DNA from: Megamerina dolium
Lineage: Eukaryota > Arthropoda > Insecta > Diptera > Megamerinidae
Assembly (NCBI GenBank): GCA_963854835.1
Contig: OY978526.1
Coordinates: 38,726,501 to 38,790,500, forward strand
DNA: 64,000 bases
Direction of reading: 5' to 3'
The notes beneath the pieces are model-generated. The model was given only the letters and a program-made list of their open reading frames with translations. It searched no databases and was not told where the DNA came from. This document shows, one piece after another, positions 23,890 to 36,000 of this stretch; the first letter of the stretch is position 1, and every line of letters begins with the position of its first letter. The position numbers and the translations under genes were made by a program.

Positions 23890-24929
23890 GATTTTCTATT
23901 CCAGTACTGTTGTGCATGGAAAATTTTTTGACAGTATTACAAGGAACAACAATCTCTGAGTTCGGTATTGCTGTGAAGCTAGTTCGTCTTTTCAGAATAA
24001 CACTGTATAACCCCCAATTTGGTAATGAAAATTGCGAAAGACCTCTCCCCGCCATTTAATACCGAACGGGTTTCAGATAAGGTGATTCGTTATCGTGCGA
24101 CTTCTTCGATCTTATTATGAACAAAATAATACTAGCTGCTGATCTACTTCATAATGGCACTTCCTTCAAGAAAAGTGTCATTCGTATGTTGACGACATTG
24201 ATATAATCGGCATGAACACGTGAGCAGTCAGTGCAGCATGTTCAAAGTTGGAAAGAGAGTCACTTCGAATAGATCTTACGGAGAACGAGATCAACACAAA
24301 GTACCTAGTGTCAATAAACAAAGAGTTTCGGCATTTATATTGGAACCAGCATTAATATCAGTAATGAAATCAGCCTGGAGATATTGCGAAGGATCACTCT
24401 TGCTATGAGATGCTACTTTGGGCTAAGTAATCAATTGAGAAGTCGAGCTTTCCCTCGAGAAACGAAAACGACACTCTGCAAGTCTCTCATCATGCCTGTC
24501 TTTACATATGGCGCCGAAGCTTTCCACCTCCGATGAGAGAATTCTTGGACTTTCGAGAGAAAAGTCCTACGAAAGATCTTTGGACCTATTTGCGTTGTTG
24601 GCGAGTATCGAATGAAGTGCAACTATGAGCTGTATGAGCTGTATGCCGCTATGAAGAAAACATGTGGCTGGCGAAGGCCTAAATCGATTATTACATAAGA
24701 ATGTAAGTATTAGAAGGAAACTACCCTTATTTTCTGAGCTTCGTTACAGAGCTCTTTTAGAAGCGTTTTCATGGCAAATTGTTATTGCCGAAAGAATTAT
24801 TAATTGCTTGCCGGTGAATACCTTTCGAACGAAAATCGTTTCGATATTAAAGCTGTGCATAAGCCGGACATTGAACTCACGAGCTATAGGTCAGATGGCC
24901 AACGGACTAACCATTGAGTTGCGGCACCC
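23890..24929 (-). mobile_element. tRNA-headed SINE split by an RTE insertion
   Basis: Read on the minus strand, 24929-24720 starts with a tRNA-like head (ggGTGCCGcaactcaatgg, with a box A-like and a decayed box B-like segment). It then has the SINE body also found at 47.86 kb (caatttgccatg, aagctcagaaaa, ccttctaatact). The SINE 3' part continues at 23948-23890 (gcacaacagtactgg). The two halves are separated by a plus-strand RTE fragment (23949-24705), so the SINE is the older insertion. Confidence 0.75.
23949..24705 (+). mobile_element. RTE LINE fragment inserted in the SINE
   Basis: The plus strand matches the reverse transcriptase region of the 52.3-55.07 kb element. It has a SEFGIPAKL-like block near 23957, FNTERGF/GDSLSCDFF-like sequence near 24058-24120, and the segment after YADD. 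It then carries a stretch (TTLCKSLIMPVFTYGAEAF near 24460) that is deleted from the 52 kb copy. It ends with ggcctaaatcgatt, the RTE 3' end. It is flanked by agtattacaaggaa (23933-23946) and agtattagaaggaa (24706-24719), a 14-bp target-site duplication with one mismatch. It is 5'-truncated, has lost the terminal domain and carries stops: a dead copy. Confidence 0.85.
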
Positions 24930-25246
24930 AAAGCATACTTAGATACATATTAGTTACCAGATAATGAATATTTAAAACGTATACTTTGAAAGACCATGAT
25001 ATTATAACAGGGTCAGCAGGATTTCCAGCTTAAAAAATAGAGCTTCTTGTATTCCCAGTTCGATCAAAATCTTTTCAGACCAGGTTGTAGATTTCTGTGC
25101 TACCCAGAAACAGTTCAGATCCAGATCTTATTAAAAATCCCCTTCATCAAAAGGCTGATAAGGTTTGGTTATATTTGGATCATAATATACTTTTAAATGT
25201 TTTAAACCCATTTTTCTGTTTAGTTAGTGTTTCAATTATTACTCAC

Positions 25247-25290
25247 CTTCTCTTGAGTCGATTCATCCACTCCGCTGTCATTATCGCCTT
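25247..25290 (-). CDS. tau: tau exon: short acidic exon common to both forms
   Basis: A 44-nt exon with two leading bases AA, then GDNDSGVDESTQEK. Acceptor TTTACAG and donor GTGAGT are both strong. Preceded by a one-base overhang it gives EGDNDSG (from the 57 kb exon, ...QK+G) or KGDNDSG (from the Gln-rich exon, ...NY+A). The acidic GDNDSGVDESTQEK block is characteristic of fly tau just before the Pro-rich region. It is the convergence point of the two amino-terminal routes. Confidence 0.92.
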
Positions 25291-25444
25291 CTGTAAAATC
25301 AATAAAATGGTATTAGACGATTAAAAATCTGTATTATTCGAACAATAACGGATATCAGAAATGGCTTCACTGTAGCTATTATTAATAATGATCTCTAAAA
25401 TAAGTAGGTATTGTTTTCTAAATTATTAGAAAATATAATCTTAC
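25291..25444 (-). other. Short tau intron
   Basis: A 154-nt intron between the Gln/Pro-rich exon (donor GTAAGA) and the acidic exon. No feature of its own was seen. Confidence 0.7.
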
Positions 25445-26804
25445 TGTAATTGTACGATTTCTTAATTTTCTCTTGACTATCCGTTTCAATTATTTCTGGA
25501 TTATTTAAATATTTTCTGGTATTGGATTTCGTCTGAGTTATTGGTGTTGTTGTCGTTGTTGTTGTCGGCGATAACACTTCATTCGATTTGACTCTATATG
25601 TATTGTATGCATTATCCTTAAATGGTGGCTGTGTGTCTTCCAACAAAGCTGGGCCCATTGGATCTTCCTTTAAATGCAACGATTTGAATGGTGTAACCGC
25701 TGTACCCATAACTACATCATCGTCGTCTTCATTAGCATTTGAAATTGCCGATAGTGGGCGTTGTAAAGGTTTTTGTTGTGGTTGTTGTTGTTGTTGATGT
25801 GATTGATAATATTGCTGTTGTTGCTGTGGTTGATGATGTTGTTGCTGTTGTTGATTTTGCTGATGGTGCTGCTGTTGCTGCTGCAACTGCGGTTGATGTT
25901 GTTTGTTGGGTGGTTGTGGAGCTTGTTGCTTGCTTACTTGTTGTGGATGTTGAGATAGTGGCTGTTGTTGTTGTGGCTGCTGCGGTTGCTGTTGCTGATG
26001 TTGTCTTTCTTGCTGCAATGGTTGTTGCGGTGGTTGTTGAAAAGTTGGTCGATATGTTGGTTGATTCGACGATGGTACCGCTACATTTGGTGGTGGCCTT
26101 GCAAATGGTGGGCGCACAGCTGGATTGCTGGGATGCGGATTCTGTTGACGATTGGGGACTGTTGGTGGTGCTGGTTGGTGCTGTAGTTGTTGTTGTTGTT
26201 GTTGTTGTTGGCCTGTTTGTACAGACCACGGATAGGCACCAGCCTGAGTACGTGTTGGTGTCTGAACTGTTGGACTCATTGGACCACCACCAGCAGCAGA
26301 ACTACCACCACCAACATTGGTTTTTTGACGCACTTGTTGCGGCTGAGGTGGCTGTTGATGTTGTGGTTGTTGGTATTGCGGCTTTTGTGGTTGTTGTTGT
26401 TGTTGTTGTTGGTATTTCTGCTGTTGTTGCGGTTGTTGTTGAGACTGCTGTTGCTGTGGCTGTGTTTGAAATTGCAATGGTTGTGGTTGTGCTTGTGGTG
26501 GTTGCTGCTGTTGTTGAGGCTGTGTTTGGTATTGTTGTGATGGTGGTTGTTGTTGCTGCTGCTGCTGTTGAGATGGTACTGGCATGTACGGACGTTGCCC
26601 TTGGGTACTTGCTCCCAATATTACATTACCACGACTGTCAACAGTACGTAATGGTGCCGGTCTAGGTGGATTGCCACTAACATTCGATGGCGGCTGCTGG
26701 GGCATCGATTGCTGTGCAACAGGGCGTGGTGGTGTTCCGACTACGGGACGTGGTGGCATACCACCAGGAAATGAGGGACGTTGAGGTGGACCAGAAGGTC
26801 TCAT
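25445..26804 (-). CDS. tau: tau, large Gln/Pro-rich exon of the long form
   Basis: A single 1,360-nt exon, open for about 453 codons. It begins after an acceptor (CATCATAG) with MRPSGPPQRPSFPGGMPPRP and holds repeated PPRP motifs (possible SH3 ligands) and long Gln tracts broken by Pro and His. It then has a more ordered C-terminal part: DEDDDD-like NANEDDDDVVMGTAV, PFKSLHLKEDPMGPALLEDT, a Thr run and ETDSQEKIKKSYNY. It ends in phase 1, matching the 25290 exon. The Gln codons are mainly CAA/CAG, producing long false open frames on the other strands. Assignment to tau is by strand, phase and position. Its translation start is either the upstream six-codon exon or its own first Met. Confidence 0.78.
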
Positions 26805-27619
26805 CTATGATGGAATATGATATATGCAAATGTAGAGTGACTTCGAGCGATATGATATGTACAAACAGTTGCTCTCTTCTATTTTTATATTAATTGCCAG
26901 TCAATGTGCATGTGTCATGGGCATAATATGCCTATAATTTTTGTTTATTCTACTACCACCACTACTACTATTGTAAACTATACTTGTATTTATTCGTATT
27001 TATTTATTTATTTCCCTATTTTATTATACCTACTTCATATTTCATAGATATTTAAATATGTGCACATGTACCTTCACGAAATATTGTCAGCATTTGGTTA
27101 CATTTAGGAAAGTTTGTCATGAAATATGGTTTTTACATGAAATACGACCTAAATTCGATTCCATACAAATCACTTATTGATTCAACAAAGTTTTTTGGAT
27201 TACCACTGTGGGCAACCATCATTAGAAAATGATTTCACATACATAAATACATACCCATGAGGAAAGTTGATGATAATACATACATTACCAAAATCAATTA
27301 GATAAATAATTATTCTATGATAAACGAATAGTCAATATATCAAGCGTGATACTAACTAAAGGCATTTTTTGTGTCAACCTACTCTCGTTTACTATATCAT
27401 GTTGGGCATTTTTCTCAACTCTTCCCTTAGCATTGCTTTCATTTTTTCCACTTGGGCATGCGCTTATATATATGTATCGTATTTATGACAGAATTCAAAT
27501 ATACAATATTTACCATATATTGTATATTCATTTATAAAATGCTTATATGTACGTATTTATGTGTTCGGGTACGTAAGTATTCGTGCAAGGTTAACCTTAT
27601 CATAATGTATAGATGTACA

Positions 27620-27650
<31 letters not shown>

Positions 27651-29770
27651 ATTGAAGCACTAAACATAAATAGACTATTAAATAGGCTCGTATGATATCA
27701 TCTTTTAATCAAATTAATAGACTGAGTGAGCTACATCGCTAATTTCAAAATTAGTATCATAATCAAATGAAAAGAAGGTATTTTATGCTTCATTGCATTG
27801 CTTATTAAAAAAATACTAATAATAAATAAAGATATCATATCATAAATACCTATAGAAAAACTTCAAACAAACAATTTTATCGAATCAGAAATTCGATTGT
27901 GAAAAGTCAATGGAAGAATAAGAACGTAATTTTAGCAAAAAAAGAGATCGTAATTTACATATAAATTTTACAAGTAAATTTTCTACTAATATAATGTCAT
28001 ATTGGAAAAGTTTAGTTTTTGACACATCCAATTTTATCAAATAATAATTTTAGAAATATCACTGGCAATTAAGATGTTAATTTGTTGAGTTGCATCAAAA
28101 CTCAAAATAATGCGCCAATAATCAGTGCTTACTACAAAAAATAGTCCTGAAGAAGTTTTATTCTTCACCTTCCAATGGTGAGCGGGAGTTAAAAACAACC
28201 CCAGCCTACTTTAACTTTTCCTAGTTTTTTCTATAAAAATGTCAGAGAATGAATGTCATGCTGAACTGTCTGTAAACCGGGATCGCTGAATTTAGATTTC
28301 AAAGAAAATATTGTTTTTTTATGATCTCGTAGATATGCATTCTATGATATTTTGCGTGCATAAATCAAAAGAGTTTGCATGGAATTCGAATTGTTATAAA
28401 TGAATATCTCGTCTTGTTTTTCTTCTTTTTCGATTTCAAACGCAACCAAGTTCGTGCATATTGTTTGACAAATTAAAAAGTTACACGGGTTCTATTTGAC
28501 AATATATTCATGAACGTACATGTATCATAAATGTAATCATGAAACAATGAGCTCATATCAAATTTAGTTTTAAATTTGGCAATACATATTTGAAGCACTT
28601 AATCTCGAAAAATTCGTCGCTGAAGATCAGACGATCATCGGAGAATAATATTTATGTAGAAGTTGTATAAGGATTGTACGAGTATGACCTGAATACGGAA
28701 AAAACAAGCAGATTATTTTGTTGCAAAAGTTTTGGACAAAAAAATCCATGGATAAATTAATTTACCGTTTAATACATAGTATTGAGTTAAATGGTGAATA
28801 TTTTGAATAAAAATAATTTTCAATAGAAAATATAATGTGTTGAAGATGGGAAGGAAATCTCGTTATTTAAAAGAATGTGTATTAAGGTAGAGTGACTTTG
28901 TATGGAGGTTTTTATTTTGTATTTTTTTGAAATGGAATTGCTGAAAGTTGCCTTTCAATGAGTTCATAAGTCTTACAAAATAGTATCTTCATGTGATGAA
29001 GTTTTCTGGTTCTCCAGCCTTATACAACTTCAAAAAATATTTAAATTTAAAATCGGTAATACATATTTGTAGAAAAACATTCTTTACATCATTTCAAACT
29101 TGTTTTTCATTATAGTATTTATTAAAATAAAATATCAAAATCACATGGGGTTCATAAAATTAGGAATCAGTCCTCCATGCTTTCGTAAAAATGTTCTTAT
29201 TTTTTTTTTTTTTTTTTCGTTTTTAGTACTGCAATATTTCAAAATAATGAAAGTATTAAAAATTAAAAACAGACTCTCTTATTCAGATTCACATACAAAA
29301 TGGATCAAATAGAAATCAAAATTGCTGTACCATCGAAAGCCAATATTGGGCCAACACTGGTTATTTTGTGCATTTTTTGAATGCAATAATATTGGAATAG
29401 TGAATTATTCTGCGAAAAATGGGCTTTTTAAAACTTATTAATATAAATCGTCTAGCTGATAAAAGCGACAAATATTTTCACTTACCAAAAGTGATAACCC
29501 TTATATATAAGTATGTATGTAGAAAATTGAATACGCTTCAGTTGCGTCCTACTTAGAATCCAACACATTGAATACTGTAAAAGTCTTACCCGCCCACTGC
29601 GTCAATAGGTACTATCTAATAACTTTCGCTTGATTACAAAGCAACTATTCACTAATTCACACTTAAACACGTTTCGACATCTTTTATCTACTCTTATGGC
29701 TAAATGTGCATCTCTAATATGTATAAGTATGTCAATAAACTAGTGTTCGAACTCTTCCACTTCCACTTAC
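26805..29770 (-). other. tau intron upstream of the Gln-rich exon
   Basis: AT-rich intron of about 3 kb with an AAAT tetranucleotide run at 27620-27652. Sequence at about 28880 (ttaaggtagagtgac) resembles one end of a TTAA-type MITE, but no matching second end was found. No exon seen. Confidence 0.5.
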
Positions 29771-29788
29771 CGCTTCAGCATCGCTCAT
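29771..29788 (-). CDS. tau: tau, candidate alternative first coding exon (MSDAEA)
   Basis: On the minus strand ATGAGCGATGCTGAAGCG is followed at once by the perfect donor GTAAGTGG. It encodes six residues in phase 0. The next downstream phase-0 acceptor on this strand is that of the Gln/Pro-rich exon, so it plausibly starts the 740-aa long form and implies a second promoter near 29.8-30.2 kb. The very short frame makes this inference; the donor quality and phase are the support. Confidence 0.6.
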
Positions 29789-32787
29789 ATTTATGCTGCT
29801 TGTTTAACTTTCACTTGCGTTGAATTTCAAAGTTTTTCAAATTTAAATCAACCAAGTATTCACTTTGGATATTCCCAAAAAGGACACATATACTAACAAC
29901 AATTCATTAAATACAATACATATTCACATGCAAAAATAATTAGTGGAGCACGTAATTAAAAGTTTAAATGCACTTTAATTGATGCAGACAATTCGATAAA
30001 ATTGCATAATGTGAAAAACAAAACAGAAAATATCAAATGAAATGCAATATATTGCACGAGTATGAATGCACGCACGTTGTACTTGTAGAAGAAGACAAAA
30101 CAAAGTTGTACCAACCAACCACACCTCTTAGAATTACAAGAAAATATAGTACCTTTGAAGACACGTCTTTTGACGATGCAAACAAAGAAAAACTTGACTA
30201 TAATTGATAAAAAGTGAAGCGAACGTGTGAAATGCTCGATGAATGTTCACAGCCTACTGTCTGTTATAGACAGTCGAGAAATCATAAAGGAGTCACTAAC
30301 TTTTAGAAGGCTTACACTAAATTCCTTTGACAGGGTGAATGAAGTAAGTGGCAGGAGCGGATAATATAAACAATATAAAAATGAGAAATGTGGAAAACTT
30401 TTGCGACAATCACAGCACAACATGAGAAATGAATACCAGCAACCACAAACAAACCAACTGTGAACCGCAGTAAAGTACAAAAACAAATTGTGGTAACGCG
30501 TTGCATGCCACACGACGAGTCATTTCCGTTCAATGTACCTATGTACGAGTACCTACATACATATACAGTAATAGTAAATGGAGACGATGATGGAGACGGA
30601 AATGTTTACGAGTTATTGTATTTCTGAGTGCACAATGGCATTCCATATTCGCCATATATGTACTCCATTCAAAAAAGGGTGCGTTCTCCCAACAGACAAA
30701 GTGAGCTGGAATTTAAAGAGAACGAAGGAATGGTGCCCGACTCGAAAAACCGAATAATAAAATCACAACAAATCGAATTTTAATTCGTAGTAGTATAATG
30801 ATTTCTCTAGCAGATTTATGCAGCAAATTTATTACCCACTTAAACGAGTATGGGCAACGAATTAGTATGTATTTGTGTCAAATAACTCTCTATCCACCCT
30901 TAGCTAAATTACGAAGGTATATATTTCAACAAATGTCGCATAATATTGCAATTACGTATCGGACTACAAGTATTAATGTCCAATGACTGCCTAAGCATTT
31001 GCATTTTCATTTCTGTATGTGTTGACAACATTTTGGTCTGCTCTATGCACATATTAATGCACTTTTAACTTTCGAATATACAGGCTGCACATTATAAAGT
31101 AATGCAAACGCTATTAATTTTGCTTCACACATTTCTCAAGGTTTCATTTATTTCTTTGAACCAATTATACATTGTATTTGACAGTCTGTAGTTTTCAAGT
31201 CTGATAAATGTTGTGATAATTATTACGATGTAATGAATGCTGGAGGGAATTTATTGCATGTATACATTTCTATTAATGAGCCAATAATTTTTTAAGTCTT
31301 CTACTTGTGGCAATTAGAGATTCCTTAGTACATATCATGATCGAAAATGGCTTTCGAAGCCGGACCTATTTGAAATTAGTTTAGATATAATTTAAAAGCG
31401 CATTTACAATGAAACATTATTGTTTGATGCAATAAGCATTTTAACTTGCGTCACTTCAATGTGTGTAGAATTTCCAATTGATTTGATGTTCTCATTCAAA
31501 ATATGCAATGAAATGTAAATTCTTTTCAGAGACTTGTGGCACCGTCAATGTTATCACCACCATCACCATCACTTCTATTGTCGAAGTCAAAAAAAGAAAG
31601 TGCCAATGGTAAATTGAATTTGTTGCACAAAGTTTTTTTATTGTCATGATTATTATCGCAACAGTTTGTTATTGAAGTTCATTTCATTTGCCATCCATTT
31701 CAGCCATGCATTTAGAATTTGCATTTGTTTCATTGCGAGTGTGAACTTTTATTACATATATGCTTGCATAGTGTATAATATATGCATGTGATTGGAGAAA
31801 AATGATTTTCGAAATTGATTTGAAATACCTAGATACGTACATACATTAGGGCGGTTTAAGGTTTTAGCCTATAAGTCATATTGCAAGAAAAAAAAGCAAT
31901 CAACCGATATTTCTGAGTATATAAATATATGACTCAAGGGCTCATTGATCTAAAATCAATTTCGAGCATCCTCATTTTTAATGGGGGGTCAAAATTAATT
32001 TCATACCTATGATTTCATGTAGACCGTTATATGTTTTATTTTTTTTTTTTTTTTTGTATATTATTAGTCGAATACTAATTTACCCACTCTAACCGACATG
32101 CATATATGCATGAATGCCTTTAAAACGGACAAAAATATAAATGTTAGATGAATATAGTTAAATTACTTTTTTGTTCAATTATAGAAATTATTGCAAGCAA
32201 ATCAAGGAATTTACACGTGCCAATAAATGAAAAGAAACAGTTAGATTCAAGCACTCAAGTAAGGCCCAGTACTGTAAACATAATTTCCTAAAGAAAAGTT
32301 ATTAAAAATAAAACATTTCTTTAGGAGTTACTTTACACTCGTATAAAATCAAATTTAGTCAGAAAACATTTCGTGATTTTTAATGCATCAGTTTTTGGTC
32401 AATTCAATTTCGTGATATTTTCTTTAAAAATGCCTTGTTTTAAGGAATAGTGTTAATGAATCGCATTTTGTCTTTTTTCGATCTGATGGGCTTACATTTA
32501 AGATTGTCATATCAAAGAGAGTGCATCGAATTTATGTTAACTGGCTTTATTCGACATATCGGCTGAAAAAATTTGACAATTAACACGCCCTTATACTTCC
32601 TCCTCACTATTTTTCACTAACATAGTTTTCCCTATCTTCACCCTTTTCTAAATTTCTTACACATTTTTTCATCACATCTCCCATTTGGACACCTTTCACT
32701 CCTGGTGAGACAGTGCTTGTAGTATTCAAAAAACTATTCACGTTATTTTTGGGAATATTTCGCTTTCGACAATTACCTAAAAGATAT

Positions 32788-33006
32788 CACTATGAGCTGT
32801 ATAAGTACAGTATACCGATATTGATATAATTAAGAGTATTAAGATCCAGCTGCTACGCGGGCTCCAGCCAAAATGCTATTATACAATATTCGGTGCCCGT
32901 TGGTCTTCGACAAGGAAGAGTAAGATCCAACCATTGGTTGAAAGGCCAAATACTGGAGAACTAGTCAACCCTTGGAATCAGCAACTGGCTTCAGCAAGCA
33001 AGGACA
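32788..33006 (+). mobile_element. RTE LINE 3' terminal-domain fragment
   Basis: Plus-strand sequence begins YELYKY near 32791 (compare YELYELYA in the 24.6 kb copy). It continues with a decayed version of the terminal block that follows the reverse transcriptase in these elements (compare LRWLGHVERM... RWKDQVLENL at 52.4 kb); here RSNHWLKGQILENLVNPW is readable near 32930. It is broken and short. Confidence 0.6.
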
Positions 33007-36000
33007 AAGCCAAAAATAGACAATTAAATAAGTACGTAGATTGTCATGTACTCGTATATTAATAGAATTTGAGCACTCTCTCTAACAGTATTACCACGAA
33101 ACATTCAAGTAATATTTATTTTTCATACAAAATGCGTCATACCCCTACATAATTTGTTTGACATACTTCTGCTAATTAATTATATATGAAGTCCTCAAAA
33201 TTCTGTTAATTATGTCATAGTATCCTTACATTCCGTTTAGTATTACGACGAATGAGTAAACTTTGATTATTTACTCTAAAGTTGATGTCAATTACTTTGT
33301 ACAAATACTCTTGCTACGGTGTTACCAAAAAAAAGTTAGTTATTTACAATAATTTGTTTAAAATACGCCCACAAGTCCACGCATTTCTTATCTACTTTAT
33401 CTAGTAACCTAAAAATGATATTGTATAAACACTCGATGTAAAATCCATTGTGACCGTTAGCGCAATATGGCGTGCATAAGTTAGCATTAATTTCCTACAA
33501 TTATGGTCAATATGTAGTACTACATGCAATACATATATAAATAGTATAATATATAATTGTATATTATTGTATGCCTGCATGGCAAAGTGCTAATTTAACG
33601 TGAGCAAAAATAAAAATGCAAAACAAACTAAAAATGCGATTTTATCGATTTTCCACATGAGGGCAATAACATTTTCATCAAAAGGATAGTGCACTTTAGA
33701 GTATGGAATATTTTTTAAACCAATATTGCAATGCATATTTTTTTTTAGTCTTTTCTCTATTGTTCGTATTTGCATTTCATGAAAAAAAAAACAAACAGAA
33801 AAAAACCGAATACTACACTTCACTTTACAAACATATCCTTTGTGAACAGTAATAATTGAAAATAGAAAATTAATACCCAAGCGTTTTATTCAAAATCAAC
33901 AACTAATAGGCACGACTATTCAAACTTGACTGTTTTCGATTTGAATTAATTTTCTTAGAAGTGTTTTAGTTTAGTTTAGCTTCTTCATTTGCCTAAGTGT
34001 GTGTGTGTGTGTGTGTGTATGTGAATATTTAAGTGTGAGTATGCATGTCAATGTGTATATACAGAATTTATTCTATTTACGTAGCATTATTTAAGCTAAG
34101 AAACCTCAAAACTCAAACCTCATGCAGTTGCATGTCGTACAAGTAGATGAAATAAAGGCAAAGAGCGGTAGTAGTAGGCAGTAATGTATTGTAGTCAATA
34201 GAAGACGTAAAGCAACCACGAAAACAAAAATGTCCTTGCGCAGTTCAAAGTGAAGCGTATCTATTGACATAGAAAATTTTGCGTTGTTGTTTTATTTTAT
34301 TTTTTTTTTTGTTACACCATATGGTTTAAAATTAAGCGAATAAATCTAAGTCGATATGCTTGATTTTTTCAATGCTCTAGTTTGTTAATAATATAAATCT
34401 TAACTTGACAAAATTTTATTTTATTTTTTTCTTTAACTGAGTCAATGCCGGCAATTAACAAATACTTCTAAAGGCAGCACCATAACTAACAGGAGTTGAT
34501 TCTACATCGCACCACTCTAAAGACAATTCCTGCACCGTCGATTTTCATCTGTTTTAGGTTCGTATTGTAATGGAGAACCCCTGAGAGGTATCGATAGGGG
34601 TATGAATGTTTGTGAGAAATACTAAATATTAACAGTTAATCTGGGTCGGTCCTACACTTTATCCTCTGAAGAACGGTGGGAGCAAATTTTATAAAAACGT
34701 AAACGTAAAACGTAAATAAAAACGAAACTCTGAAAATATAAATATATATTTTGGAGAAAAAATTACTGGGAGTCGTTCATAAAGTATACACCTTTTTGGG
34801 ACGATTCCTAGTAAACTGTGACATTACTTAACAAATTTTTTCAATTATTTAGAAATTTGATAGCGTTTTTTTGCACTACCCCACCTCGCCCCTACCATTT
34901 TTTAACTCACGCACATTTTAATGTAATCACACAAAATTGGGAAGGACTCCTATATCAAAATCAAAAAATGCTTAATTTGAATTCGTTAGTAATTTCACAT
35001 AATTGATCATAACTTGGGTATTAGTCCATGGAATTTCTTCACCGATACCATGTTTTCTTTATAAAGGAATCAGCTCTATGTAAAAAACTTAATATAAATA
35101 AATTTTCTTGATTTATATATTTCTAAATGTTAATTATTATCAAAAAAAAATGTAATTTGGTTAGATTGCTGTATTACTTTCAACCAGATATCTATTCAAA
35201 TTAGATTAGTAATTTCTTGTTAGAGATATGTTCTAATTGACAAAAGAACTTTCGAAAACTACCAAAAAACAAAAAAAAAAAAAAAAGATTTATAGAAATG
35301 ATACTATCGAAAACCCGAGAACATCAGTTTTTTAATGTGGTTTTGGAATTCAGGGGGGCTTAGAGAGAGTTTTTTGGCTGGCAATTAATATTACAGCCGT
35401 ATCGATGATGTGCCAGCGTGGTAAAAACCTTGTCGACTACTATAAGTGATAAGAATATGATATATTTTCCATATTCATCCAAATGATGCAATGTTATAAA
35501 AATTATTAATTACTATATCAATTTCTGGTACGAAGACATATTTATAAAAATTACTCATACTTATTATATACTAATGTTTATGAATTTAGACCAAATTCTC
35601 TTACTAACAAATTAAAAAATTTATAAATGTTAATTAGACTAATTTATGCATCACTATTTTTTTAATTTTTTAACGGTTTTCCAGACGGATTTTGACAGAT
35701 ATAGGCATGCATATACTTACGTTCACATAAGAACGCATTCTTTATGCCTAATTTCTATTCCCCACCTCATATTCCATCAGACTACCATTCGAATTTCAGA
35801 TTTCGTATCTATTTACAGAATTAAGTAGCAGACAACACGCAATTGTCATCAAACATGCTAATATGCGTAGACAAAAGGAACATGTATAGTCACGAAAATG
35901 TACGAATCATCTTAGTTAAGGTTAAGGATAGTACCATATCTACAATATACACTCGCTAGCTATGTATTGGTATATTTATATACACATATAAATGAACTTG

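Larger units (their letters stand above)
21784..25246 (-). other. tau intron with nested retroelements
   Basis: A 3.5 kb intron. It contains a 33-bp tandem duplication near 23351 and a SINE interrupted by an RTE LINE fragment (23.9-24.93 kb), listed separately. The remainder is AT-rich with no exon seen. Confidence 0.6.

Noticed and set aside
25732..26665. Long open frames (up to 308 codons) on the plus strand and in a second minus-strand frame
   Set aside because: They are mirror readings of the CAA/CAG tracts in the Gln/Pro-rich tau exon and encode only Val, Leu or Thr runs.
31850..32080. Start resembling a MITE end (tagggcggtttaaggtttt)
   Set aside because: No matching inverted end found within 1 kb.
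34770..35400. Possible repeat (gggagtcgttcataaagtat...)
   Set aside because: No second copy or terminal structure could be seen in the window.
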